DNA of 64,000 nt from Bacillus sp. FJAT-42315 (GTDB lineage: Bacteria; Bacillota; Bacilli; Bacillales; Domibacillaceae). The DNA is taken from assembly GCF_002797375.1 (NCBI RefSeq), contig NZ_KZ454941.1, positions 1,113,470-1,177,469 on the forward strand. The letters are read 5' to 3'. Position numbers and translations under genes: made by a program. Of the stretch, positions 56,598-64,000 are shown piece by piece. Each line of letters begins with the position of its first letter. Position 1 is the first letter of the stretch. The notes below the pieces were generated by a model. That model saw nothing but the letters and a program-made list of their open reading frames with translations, was not told the origin of the DNA and searched no databases.

Positions 56598-56962
56598 CAA
56601 TTTCACTCCTATTTTAATAGATTACTAATTATTATACAGCAAATCGCAAATTAATTGAAATTTCTGCAATGAAAATACTGTTTTTTTTGAAAAAAGAAAT
56701 AATTACAGAGCGATGCTTCTATCCATTAAGTAGCGGGAAAGGGAATTTTTCTGTAAGATAAAAGGATAAGCCTCTTTTTACTGGGGAATCTATCCCGCAT
56801 TAACGGGCTGTAAGACCCCCACCTTCAACATGGTAGAAGAAGCGCAGACATGTAGGTGGGGATCAACAGCCCATAAATGCCCGATCCGTTCAACTAACAA
56901 TCATTGGGGGATGAAGCCCCCCAATGATTGAAGGTTCACTTTATTTCAAAGGGGAGTCAATG
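56598..56962. other. ytzB-ytoP divergent intergenic region
   Basis: Holds structured repeat copy 4 (56791-56944), which ends only a few bases before the ytoP ribosome site. The first 190 bases are AT-rich; I see no gene there. Confidence 0.55.
56791..56944 (-). repeat. Structured intergenic repeat, copy 4 (inverted)
   Basis: Reverse orientation to copies 1-3. Stem 1 (13 bp, perfect): CAATCATTGGGGG with its complement, a compensated change relative to copy 2. Stem 2: ACGGGCTGT 56803-56811 with ACAGCCCAT 56866-56874, which gives a G-U pair only on the minus-strand transcript. Upstream end TATCCCGCATTAACGG; other end GAAGGTTCACTTTAT. Confidence 0.86.
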
Positions 56963-58036
56963 ATGAATCAAGAAACGATGGAGCTGTTTAAAACTTTAAC
57001 AGAGCTACCTGGTGCTTCTGGAAATGAGCATCAAGTACGAGCGTTTATGCGAAAAATGTTAACGCCTTATGCGGATGAAATCATTCAAGATGGTCTTGGA
57101 AGTATTTTTGGATTGAGAAAAGGGAATGAAGCCGGTCCAACCGTGATGGTTGCGGGACATATGGACGAAGTTGGCTTCATGGTCACTGATATTACTGAGA
57201 ATGGGATGATTCGTTTTCAAACGCTCGGAGGCTGGTGGAGTCAAGTATTGCTTGCTCAACGTGTGGAAATTATTACGGATCATGGTCCAGTGATTGGTGT
57301 TGTTGGCTCGATTCCGCCGCATTTATTAAGCGAGGCATTACGCCAAAAGCCAATGGCAATTAAAAATATGCTGATTGATATCGGGGCAGATAATCGTGAA
57401 GATGCGAAGAAAATTGGCATTAAACCTGGTCAGCAAATTGTGCCTGTTTCTGCTTTTACCCCGATGGCAAATGAGAAGAAAATTCTCGCTAAAGCATGGG
57501 ATAATCGCTACGGTTGCGGATTGGCGATTGAATTGTTAAAAGAATTAAAGGATGAGAAGCTGCCAAATATGCTCTATTCAGGAGCGACTGTTCAGGAAGA
57601 AGTGGGCCTTAGAGGAGCCCAGACCGCGGCGGAAATGATCCAACCGGATATTTTCTTTGCGCTCGATGCTAGCCCGGCTAATGATATGTCAGGAGACAAG
57701 TCTCAGTTTGGACAAATCGGCAAAGGAGCGCTGTTGCGTATTTTCGACCGCACAATGGTTACTCACCGAGGCATGAGAGAATTCGTGCTTGATACAGCTG
57801 AAACTCATAACATTCCGTATCAATACTTTATTTCTCAAGGGGGAACCGATGCCGGACGCGTCCATACATCGAATGAGGGTGTACCAAGTGCTGTCATTGG
57901 CATTTGCTCACGCTATATTCATACACATGCGTCCATCATTCATGTTGATGATTATGCGGCAGCGAAAGAGCTGATTGTTCGCCTTGTGAAAGCGTGTGAT
58001 CAATCAACCGTTGACAGCATTAAAGCAGGAAGTTAA
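56963..58036 (+). CDS. ytoP: M42-family aminopeptidase / glucanase homologue YtoP
   Basis: Metallopeptidase of the M42 (FrvX/PepA) type, cytosolic, forming large complexes in known homologues. Ligands are seen in [11 protein letters not shown], the WDNRYGCG Asp, [10 protein letters not shown] with the catalytic and metal Glu, ALDAS and [11 protein letters not shown]. 357 aa from the second of two ATGs behind GGGGAG. The start lies 19 nt after repeat copy 4. Confidence 0.9.
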   Translation: MNQETMELFKTLTELPGASGNEHQVRAFMRKMLTPYADEIIQDGLGSIFGLRKGNEAGPTVMVAGHMDEVGFMVTDITENGMIRFQTLGGWWSQVLLAQRVEIITDHGPVIGVVGSIPPHLLSEALRQKPMAIKNMLIDIGADNREDAKKIGIKPGQQIVPVSAFTPMANEKKILAKAWDNRYGCGLAIELLKELKDEKLPNMLYSGATVQEEVGLRGAQTAAEMIQPDIFFALDASPANDMSGDKSQFGQIGKGALLRIFDRTMVTHRGMREFVLDTAETHNIPYQYFISQGGTDAGRVHTSNEGVPSAVIGICSRYIHTHASIIHVDDYAAAKELIVRLVKACDQSTVDSIKAGS

Positions 58037-58045
58037 TGATGAAGG

Positions 58046-58073
58046 GAGCGCCGTTTTTTGGCGCTCTTTTTTT
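58046..58073 (+). terminator. Terminator after ytoP
   Basis: GAGCGCC/GGCGCTC stem, 7-nt loop, seven T. Confidence 0.88.
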
Positions 58074-58221
58074 CGTTGGAAAGAAAAGAATGAAATATGT
58101 TTGAAGTGGTAAAATAATGGTGGAGATGATTCATCCTCAGAAAAATAAATGCTGATTAAGTTGACAATCCAGTATATAATTGTCTTTACACTAGTAAATG
58201 AAGTGTAAGGAAGGTGGCCTC

Positions 58222-59244
58222 ATGAAAACATTTTTGCAGAAAAAAGGAATTTCTTTATCTCCTAAGGTTTATTTTGTTGATGCGCTCAGTTTTATGGCGC
58301 TAGGGCTATTTAGCTCGTTGATTATTGGACTGATTATGAAAACGGTTGGTGAACAGTTAAACCTTCCGTTCTTTGTCGACATGGGCAAATTGGCGATGAG
58401 CTTAATGGGACCAGCCATTGGTGCAGCCGTGGCCTATGGCTTAAAAGCACCTCCTCTTGTTTTGTTTGCCAGTGTTATTGCAGGAGCAGCAGGTGCGGCA
58501 CTCGGTGGTCCTGCCGGTAGTTATGTGGCAGCGCTCCTTGCAGCGGAAGTGGGCAAGGCTGTCAGTCAAACGACGAAAGTGGATATTATTGTCGCACCTC
58601 TTGTCACGATTTTAACGGGCTATTCAGTGGCCGCTTTTTTAGGACCAGGAATTGATCAGTTTATGAAATTTTTTGGCGGCTGGATTGAGTGGGCGACATT
58701 GCAGCGCCCGATCACGATGGGAATTTTAGTGGCGGTGCTGATGGGCCTAGCCTTAACCGCTCCGATTTCAAGTGCGGCGATTGCTTTAATGCTCGACTTA
58801 AATGGACTGGCAGCTGGAGCGGCGACGATTGGGTGCAGTGCGCAAATGATTGGCTTTGCCGTCGCTAGTTATCGAGAAAATAAATTTGGCGGTTTTATCG
58901 CGCAAGGGCTTGGCACATCGATGCTACAAGTGCCGAACATCATTCAGCATCCATTAATACTGATTCCGCCAACCGTTGCTGGTGCGATTTTAGCCCCGAT
59001 CGGCACAACGATCTGGCCGATGATGAATAATGCCGCTGGTGCAGGAATGGGCACGTCGGGGTTTGTGGGCCAGATTATGACCTTTTCAGTGATGGGCTTT
59101 GAAGCATCTGTCTTTTTGCAAGTCTTTCTACTTCATTTCGTCGGTCCGTTTGTGATAAGCTTAGCGATATCTGAATTTATGAGAAAGAAAGGCTGGATAC
59201 TACCTGGCCAGATGACGATCTCAACGGGAGGGAAAGCGAAATGA
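58222..59244 (+). CDS. EIIC-like membrane protein (PTS_EIIC_2 family)
   Basis: 340 aa, about ten helices, Gly/Ala-rich; resembles the PF13303-type family annotated as PTS sugar transporter subunit IIC. No EIIA or EIIB gene is nearby, and no phosphorylation site is evident, so PTS-driven sugar uptake is unproven. Starts behind AAGGAAGGTGG; the longer reading from 58198 is rejected. Overlaps ytpP by 4 bp (ATGA). Confidence 0.8.
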   Translation: MKTFLQKKGISLSPKVYFVDALSFMALGLFSSLIIGLIMKTVGEQLNLPFFVDMGKLAMSLMGPAIGAAVAYGLKAPPLVLFASVIAGAAGAALGGPAGSYVAALLAAEVGKAVSQTTKVDIIVAPLVTILTGYSVAAFLGPGIDQFMKFFGGWIEWATLQRPITMGILVAVLMGLALTAPISSAAIALMLDLNGLAAGAATIGCSAQMIGFAVASYRENKFGGFIAQGLGTSMLQVPNIIQHPLILIPPTVAGAILAPIGTTIWPMMNNAAGAGMGTSGFVGQIMTFSVMGFEASVFLQVFLLHFVGPFVISLAISEFMRKKGWILPGQMTISTGGKAK

Positions 59245-59552
59245 AACCATTAACATCAATGGAGCAATTTCAAGAACTGAAACAAGCAGGCAAACATCTT
59301 TTTTTATTTTCTGCTGATTGGTGTCCGGATTGTCGGGTGATTGAACCGATTTTGCCAGAAATCGAAGCGAAATATAGTGAATTTACATTTGTATATGTTG
59401 ATCGTGATCAATTTATCGATCTTTGCGTAGAAATGGATGTTTTCGGTATTCCTAGTTTTGTCGCTTTTGATCAAGGACAAGAATTAGGCCGCTTCGTTAG
59501 TAAAGATCGGAAAACGAAAGAGGAAATTGAACAGTTTATTGAAAAGCTATAA
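59241..59552 (+). CDS. ytpP: Thioredoxin-like protein YtpP
   Basis: 103 aa thioredoxin fold with active site WCPDCRV (CPDC instead of CGPC) near residues 28-34, a cis-Pro in FGIPSF, and no signal peptide, so cytosolic. Could act as a thiol-disulfide reductase, partner unknown. It starts inside the stop codon of the EIIC-like gene, so the two are translationally coupled, which suggests a shared function or only shared expression. Confidence 0.88.
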   Translation: MKPLTSMEQFQELKQAGKHLFLFSADWCPDCRVIEPILPEIEAKYSEFTFVYVDRDQFIDLCVEMDVFGIPSFVAFDQGQELGRFVSKDRKTKEEIEQFIEKL

Positions 59553-59557
59553 TACAC

Positions 59558-59598
59558 AAGGTCTGGTCCCTCATTGATGATGGCACCAGACCTCTTTC
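59558..59598 (+). terminator. Terminator-like hairpin after ytpP
   Basis: AGGTCTGGT/ACCAGACCT, 9-bp stem, 17-nt loop, followed by CTTTC; weak T-run. Confidence 0.6.
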
Positions 59599-59616
59599 AT
59601 TAGGAGGGAGTCAAAC

Positions 59617-60414
59617 ATGGATTCAATCAAACTAAAACGAATGCTTGAAGAGAGACTTCAAGGGAAGGAGCGTTCTTTCTCTTACGACCGGGAAAAGGAC
59701 GAATTAAGAATCGAAAACGTAGATACGAAGAAAGGGATCACGATTTCCTTGCCAGGCATTGTAGCGAAGTGGAAGCAGCATCAAGAAAAAGCGATTGACG
59801 AAGTCGTTTACTACGTAGAAGAAGCGCTAGCCGTTATGGGGACAACCCCTTCTTTAGCACAGCAGGAAAAGCGGATTTTTCCAGTGGTTCGTTCGACTTC
59901 GTTTCCGAAAGAAGCGGCGGAGGGAATGCCATTCTTGATGGATGACCATACAGCGGAGACGAGAATTTATTACGCACTCGATCTTGGAAATACGTATCGT
60001 CTAATTGATGAAAGCTTAATGAAAAAAGAAAACTGGAGCGCAGACAGCATTCGTGAAATGGCTCGCTTTAATTTGCGCTCATTATCGACAGAGATGAAAA
60101 AAGATACAGTAGCTGGAAACGTATTTTATTTTTTAAATACAAATGATGGGTACGATGCGAGTCGTTTGTTAAATGATAAATTCTTGAAGGATATGAGTGA
60201 ACAAATAGCAGGGGAGATGACGGTGTCGGTTCCTCATGGAGATGTGCTCCTTATTGGCGATATTCGCAATGAAACAGGCTATGACGTGTTAGCGCAAATG
60301 ACGATGAGCTTCTTCACGAATGGTCATATACCAGTGACAGCTCTTTCTTTTCTGTATGAGCAAGGTCAATTAGAGCCGATCTTTATTATGGCGAAAGGTC
60401 GCACGAAGAAGTAA
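59617..60414 (+). CDS. ytpQ: DUF1444 (UPF0354) protein YtpQ
   Basis: 265 aa soluble protein of unknown role, recognised by its position and by [18 protein letters not shown] and [16 protein letters not shown]. No catalytic motif is apparent. Starts after AGGAGGGAG. In B. subtilis ytpR and ytpS follow; here sftA comes next, so ytpR is not at this place. Confidence 0.86.
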   Translation: MDSIKLKRMLEERLQGKERSFSYDREKDELRIENVDTKKGITISLPGIVAKWKQHQEKAIDEVVYYVEEALAVMGTTPSLAQQEKRIFPVVRSTSFPKEAAEGMPFLMDDHTAETRIYYALDLGNTYRLIDESLMKKENWSADSIREMARFNLRSLSTEMKKDTVAGNVFYFLNTNDGYDASRLLNDKFLKDMSEQIAGEMTVSVPHGDVLLIGDIRNETGYDVLAQMTMSFFTNGHIPVTALSFLYEQGQLEPIFIMAKGRTKK

Positions 60415-60427
60415 GAGGTTGTTTTAG

Positions 60428-60461
60428 GAAGGGTTCGCTTCTTTTGGGCAGCCCTTTTTGC
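60428..60461 (+). terminator. Terminator after ytpQ
   Basis: AAGGGTT/AGCCCTT stem (one T-G pair), loop about 15 nt, then TTTG. Confidence 0.55.
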
Positions 60462-60560
60462 TGTTTTAGTAGGATAAAAGGCTCAATGGCTCCAAATTCT
60501 CTATCGAAAAAGAAAAGAAAACTGTTAAAATGTAAATTGATTCTTTACATAGAAAGAGTG

Positions 60561-63080
60561 ATGAGCTTGAGTTGGTTTAAAAAGTTTATGGGATTGTTCC
60601 GAGAAGAAATTGAAATTGAAATAGATGAAGAAGTAGAAACGAAAGAAGAGACGAAAGAAGAAGTTAAAGAGGAAGCGTCAGAACCGCCGAAAAAGGAAGA
60701 GAAGCGAGCGTTCGTTCCGCTTAAGCTGAAGCAAAAAGATGGACCTGAAATGGTGACAAAGGTGACGTACCAATACCCGTCAAGGGAGTTTCGTTTTCCA
60801 GCATACTCAAATGAATGGCCGCGTCCGAAACGAGATCGAATGTCACGACAGCCTTTTCGGGAGGAGGCGCCCAAAGCAAGGCAGCCTTATTCATCAGGCG
60901 AATCGATCGATTATGAGAGCCGAGTGTCTAAGCGACCGTTTAGACCAACAGAAATTCCATCGCCGATTTATGGATTTAAACAACGGCCTGTCAAGGAAGA
61001 AGAAATGATCGAGCCTGCCGTTCAGCAGGAGCCGATGCAACAGCAAGTAGCACAGGAAGAACCATTGCTGTTGTTTAAAGAGGAAGACAAGAAAAAAGTA
61101 TTTGATATCGAAGCAGAGAGAAGTTTCTTACCACCATCGCCATCTGTTCAGCAAGAAGAAGTAGAAACGGAGGAGCGGTTACCATCTGAAGTTGTTACCA
61201 ATGAGGAAACGGATACTTGCATAGAGGAACCGATAAAAGTAGAGAAAGATCGGTCACGAGTTGAAGAAGAGCCGCTATCGCCTCGACTTGTCTCGAATGA
61301 TGAAATTCATTCTCATGTATTGGAAGAGCCAATCAAAAATGAAGTAAGTCAAGTAGAACAAAAAGAATGGGCTGCACCTATCTCCAATAAAGAAGGAAAA
61401 TTACCAGGTGAGAAAGTTCAGTCTCGTGCTGAGGAACGAAAACAGCGCCGAAGACAAACGCCGTTTAATGTGATCATGTCTAAGCAAGACCGAGATTTGT
61501 GGAAAAGTAAGCAAGAACAGCCGAAAGAAGCTGTCACCGTACCGCCAGCTACTTCTAAAATTGAGGATGAGCCACCATTAGCACCTGCTCAGTCTGTTAA
61601 ACCGCAAGAAGAAGCATGGGCTGTACCTGAACAAATAGAAGCAGAGACAACGGCAGAGCATTATGTTTTTCCACAGCTCTCTTATTTACAGCCACCTTCG
61701 TATCAAGAGGTGAGTCATGAGTGGGTCGAACATCAAAGTCATGTGCTCAATGAAACGTTTAAAAATTTCAATGTGAAAGCCTCCGTCGTCAATGTGACAG
61801 TCGGTCCATCCGTTACTCGATTTGAGGTCGAGCCGGAGCCGGGTGTCAAAGTGAGCAAAATTACGAATCTATCCGATGATATTAAACTAAGCTTAGCTGC
61901 TCGTAATCTTCGGATTGAAGCACCGATTCCAGGTACTCAAGTGATTGGGATCGAAGTACCGAACAAGGAAAGCCGTCCAGTGTTAATTAGTGAAATCATT
62001 AAAAGTGAGGAGTTTAATGATAATCCTTCTCCGCTGACCTCGGTGCTTGGATTAAATATTTCCGGTGATCCAGTCGTACTAGACTTGAAGAAGATGCCAC
62101 ATGGTTTGATTGCGGGAGCAACAGGTTCAGGAAAAAGTGTGTGTATTAACTCGATTCTTGTGAGTTTGTTGTATAAAGCAGCCCCACATGAGTTAAAGCT
62201 ATTGTTAATCGATCCAAAAATGGTTGAATTAGCTCCATATAACGGCATCCCTCATTTAGTTAGTCCGGTTATTACCGATGTCAAAGCGGCAACGGCTGCA
62301 TTAAAATGGGCGGTGGAAGAAATGGAGCGCCGCTATGAATTATTTGTTCATGCTGGTGTTCGCGATATTGCTAAGTTTAACGAGAAAGCTGAAAAGCTAG
62401 GAAATAAAAGTGAGCACCTTCCGTTTATCGTGATTATTATTGATGAGTTGGCAGATTTAATGATGATGTCCCCTGTGGATGTCGAAGAAGCGATTTGTCG
62501 TATTGCCCAAAAAGCTCGCGCCTGTGGAATTCATTTAATTGTTGCCACGCAGCGCCCAAGTGTGGACGTCATCACTGGACTGATTAAAGCGAACATCCCT
62601 ACGCGAATTGCTTTTTCCGTTTCTTCTCAAGTTGATTCACGTACCATTATTGATAGCGGTGGAGCGGAAAAATTATTAGGTCGCGGTGATATGCTATTTT
62701 TAAACAATGGCTCTTCAGAAACAGTCCGTCTGCAAGGTACGTTCGTGTCCGATGATGAAATTGACGCGGTTGTTGAGCATGTACGTAAAGAACAGCAACC
62801 GAACTATTTATTTAAGCAGGAAGAGCTGTTGAAAAAAGCGCAAGTGCAAGAAACAGAAGATGAGCTGTTCCCTGAAGCGTGTGAGTTTATCGTTCATCAA
62901 GGGGGCGCATCGACTTCGCTCTTACAAAGACATTTTAAAATCGGCTATAATCGCGCAGCGCGTTTGATGGAAATGATGGAAACACAAGGGTTTGTGTCGG
63001 AACAACGGGCCGGAAAACCGCGAGAAGTCCTCGTATCGGAAGAAGAATTACAAACAATAAATGACACTAGTACAATATGA
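60561..63080 (+). CDS. sftA: DNA translocase SftA (soluble FtsK/SpoIIIE homologue)
   Basis: Clears chromosomal DNA from the closing septum. No membrane helices; a long acidic, Glu/Pro/Gln-rich linker covers about 20-380 and the motor follows. Walker A is GATGSGKSV near residues 520-528, Walker B is VIIIDELADLMM. A C-terminal winged-helix gamma domain (LLQRHFKIGYNRAARLMEMME) reads orientation sequences. 839 aa, somewhat shorter than B. subtilis SftA. Start is ATG at 60561; TTG at 60567 (MSWFKKF) fits the family N-terminus better and is possible. Confidence 0.92.
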   Translation: MSLSWFKKFMGLFREEIEIEIDEEVETKEETKEEVKEEASEPPKKEEKRAFVPLKLKQKDGPEMVTKVTYQYPSREFRFPAYSNEWPRPKRDRMSRQPFREEAPKARQPYSSGESIDYESRVSKRPFRPTEIPSPIYGFKQRPVKEEEMIEPAVQQEPMQQQVAQEEPLLLFKEEDKKKVFDIEAERSFLPPSPSVQQEEVETEERLPSEVVTNEETDTCIEEPIKVEKDRSRVEEEPLSPRLVSNDEIHSHVLEEPIKNEVSQVEQKEWAAPISNKEGKLPGEKVQSRAEERKQRRRQTPFNVIMSKQDRDLWKSKQEQPKEAVTVPPATSKIEDEPPLAPAQSVKPQEEAWAVPEQIEAETTAEHYVFPQLSYLQPPSYQEVSHEWVEHQSHVLNETFKNFNVKASVVNVTVGPSVTRFEVEPEPGVKVSKITNLSDDIKLSLAARNLRIEAPIPGTQVIGIEVPNKESRPVLISEIIKSEEFNDNPSPLTSVLGLNISGDPVVLDLKKMPHGLIAGATGSGKSVCINSILVSLLYKAAPHELKLLLIDPKMVELAPYNGIPHLVSPVITDVKAATAALKWAVEEMERRYELFVHAGVRDIAKFNEKAEKLGNKSEHLPFIVIIIDELADLMMMSPVDVEEAICRIAQKARACGIHLIVATQRPSVDVITGLIKANIPTRIAFSVSSQVDSRTIIDSGGAEKLLGRGDMLFLNNGSSETVRLQGTFVSDDEIDAVVEHVRKEQQPNYLFKQEELLKKAQVQETEDELFPEACEFIVHQGGASTSLLQRHFKIGYNRAARLMEMMETQGFVSEQRAGKPREVLVSEEELQTINDTSTI

Positions 63081-63116
63081 TAATACATGGTATTCTTTAC
63101 TTGTATCTAACAGACT

Positions 63117-63162
63117 ATAACAGAGTGGACCAAAGTAGGGATGGATGGTTCACTCTGTCTTT
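63117..63162 (+). terminator. Terminator-like hairpin after sftA
   Basis: ACAGAGTGGACC and GGTTCACTCTGT pair (one mispair), followed by CTTTC. The T-run is weak, so it may also be a leader hairpin of the next gene. Confidence 0.5.
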
Positions 63163-63217
63163 CAGCAGTATGAATTAGAAAAGAGAGAACTAGTGAATAC
63201 GAGGGAGCTTTTAGCAA

Positions 63218-64000
63218 ATGAAAGAAATCGAGTGGAAGATGCAAGGGAAGATTAAACGGTTAACAAATCGTACGTTTAAATTTGACGAGCGAGTCAAGGA
63301 AGGCTGGTTTTCTGCTGTTTATTTTTTAAAAACACGTGAACTTGCCAATAAATATCATAAAGACAATACTGTCACTATGCAGTTTTTTCAAAAGAGTGAA
63401 GCTGTTCTTTGCGGGACGGATGAAGTCATTGCTTTGATTCATGAATTTTCTGATCATCCAGAGACGTTAGAAATTCATTCATTAAAAGATGGCGATAAAA
63501 TTCGTCCTTTTGAAACCGTTTTAACGATCACAGGACCCTATCAAGAATTTGGTTATTTAGAAGGGATGATCGACGGCATTTTGGCTCGCAGAACGTCCGT
63601 GGCAACAAGTGTGTATAATGTGAAAAAAGCAGCCGAGCTTTCTGGTAAGCAAAAGCCGGTTATTTTTATGGGCGATCGTGACGATCATTTTATGCAGCAG
63701 GCTGGAGATGGATATGCAGCTTATATTGGTGGCTCTACTGCTCAAGCGACGCATGCGATGAATGAATGGTGGGGCAAAGAAGGCATGGGAACGATGCCGC
63801 ACGCCTTAATTCAATTGTTTAATGGCGATATTGTTGCGGCAACAAGAGCTTATGAGGAAACATTCCCTGATGATGAGTTAATTGCTCTTGTAGATTATAA
63901 CAATGATGTGATTACCGATTCATTGAAAGTTGCAAGGGAATTTGGTGCGAAATTAAAAGGTGTTCGTGTTGATACGTCAAGAACGTTGATCGATCAATAC
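63218..64000 (+). CDS. Nicotinate phosphoribosyltransferase, 5' part (cut by window end)
   Basis: Open to the right edge of the window; 261 codons visible. The translation runs MKEIEWKMQGKIKRLTNRTF, then FMGDRDDHFMQQAGDGYAAYIGGSTAQAT and VDTSRTLIDQY. These fit the shorter Firmicutes nicotinate phosphoribosyltransferase family, which makes NaMN from nicotinate and PRPP in NAD salvage. The ATG at 63218 has GAGGGAGC about 9 nt upstream. The C-terminal part and active site can only be judged with the missing sequence. Confidence 0.85.
   Translation, partial: MKEIEWKMQGKIKRLTNRTFKFDERVKEGWFSAVYFLKTRELANKYHKDNTVTMQFFQKSEAVLCGTDEVIALIHEFSDHPETLEIHSLKDGDKIRPFETVLTITGPYQEFGYLEGMIDGILARRTSVATSVYNVKKAAELSGKQKPVIFMGDRDDHFMQQAGDGYAAYIGGSTAQATHAMNEWWGKEGMGTMPHALIQLFNGDIVAATRAYEETFPDDELIALVDYNNDVITDSLKVAREFGAKLKGVRVDTSRTLIDQY

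Overview
The window is chromosomal DNA of a Bacillaceae bacterium (Firmicutes). Gene content and order match the Bacillus subtilis ytk-ytp region closely: a trnB-type tRNA cluster, glgBCDAP, menA/menFDHBEC, dps, ytkD-ytmA-ytmB, pckA/metK, ytpAB, mnmL-mnmM, leuS, ytfP/ytgP, ytzE, pepV, ytkP, ytlPQ, amyX, ytmP, trmB, ytnP, ytzB, ytoP, ytpPQ and sftA. Strong AGGAGG ribosome sites, SAM and T-box leaders and intrinsic terminators fit. The genus cannot be resolved from the sequence alone. No rRNA, CRISPR array, transposase or prophage was seen.

Layout. 1-1.3 kb: fourteen tRNAs ending in a terminator; the cluster probably continues to the left. 1.6-9.6 kb: glycogen synthesis and breakdown operon. 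9.6-18.6 kb: menaquinone synthesis, with menA divergent from menF-menD-menH-menB; menE-menC are separated from menB by two dispersed repeats and a terminator. 18.6-22.3 kb: yidD/ytzI, dps with a SigB-like promoter, small conserved genes, a Nudix hydrolase and two ytm genes. 22.4-26.3 kb: pckA with a possible CcpN operator, divergent from metK with a SAM-I riboswitch, then a gamma-carbonic-anhydrase-like protein. 26.4-34.9 kb: ytpAB, the tRNA-modifying pair mnmL-mnmM, an MFS transporter, and leuS with a T-box leader and a rhodanese gene.

36.3-42.8 kb holds the most unusual block: a five-gene minus-strand operon between ytfP and ytgP, which to my recollection sit close together in B. subtilis. 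It encodes a degenerate-GGDEF/receiver protein, a membrane HEAT-repeat protein, a processive-type family 2 glycosyltransferase, an exported protein of unknown family and a membrane protein with four phosphatase-like repeats, only one keeping the CX5R signature. I read it as a candidate regulated exopolysaccharide system. Its first gene has an ideal Shine-Dalgarno placed too far from the start codon, with an 8-bp hairpin between them that would bring the two together.

43-64 kb is mostly conserved housekeeping: MurJ-like flippase, EamA transporter, RsuA-like pseudouridine synthase, YtzE, PepV, a cysteine-synthase-like enzyme, RNA cyclic phosphodiesterase, intracellular pullulanase (complementing the glg operon), TrmB, YtnP lactonase, an M42 peptidase, an orphan EIIC-like protein, thioredoxin-like YtpP, SftA and a nicotinate phosphoribosyltransferase cut by the window end.

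Two families of non-coding repeats run through the window. One is a structured element of about 150 bp (three full copies near 19.8, 46.4 and 56.8 kb, one half copy near 54.5 kb) with two conserved stems, compensatory changes and G-U pairs that all favour one transcribed strand. The other starts AAGAAAAGCGGA (15.65, 15.80, 30.0 and a fragment at 36.3 kb). These repeats and the five-gene operon are the best places to look for undescribed biology.
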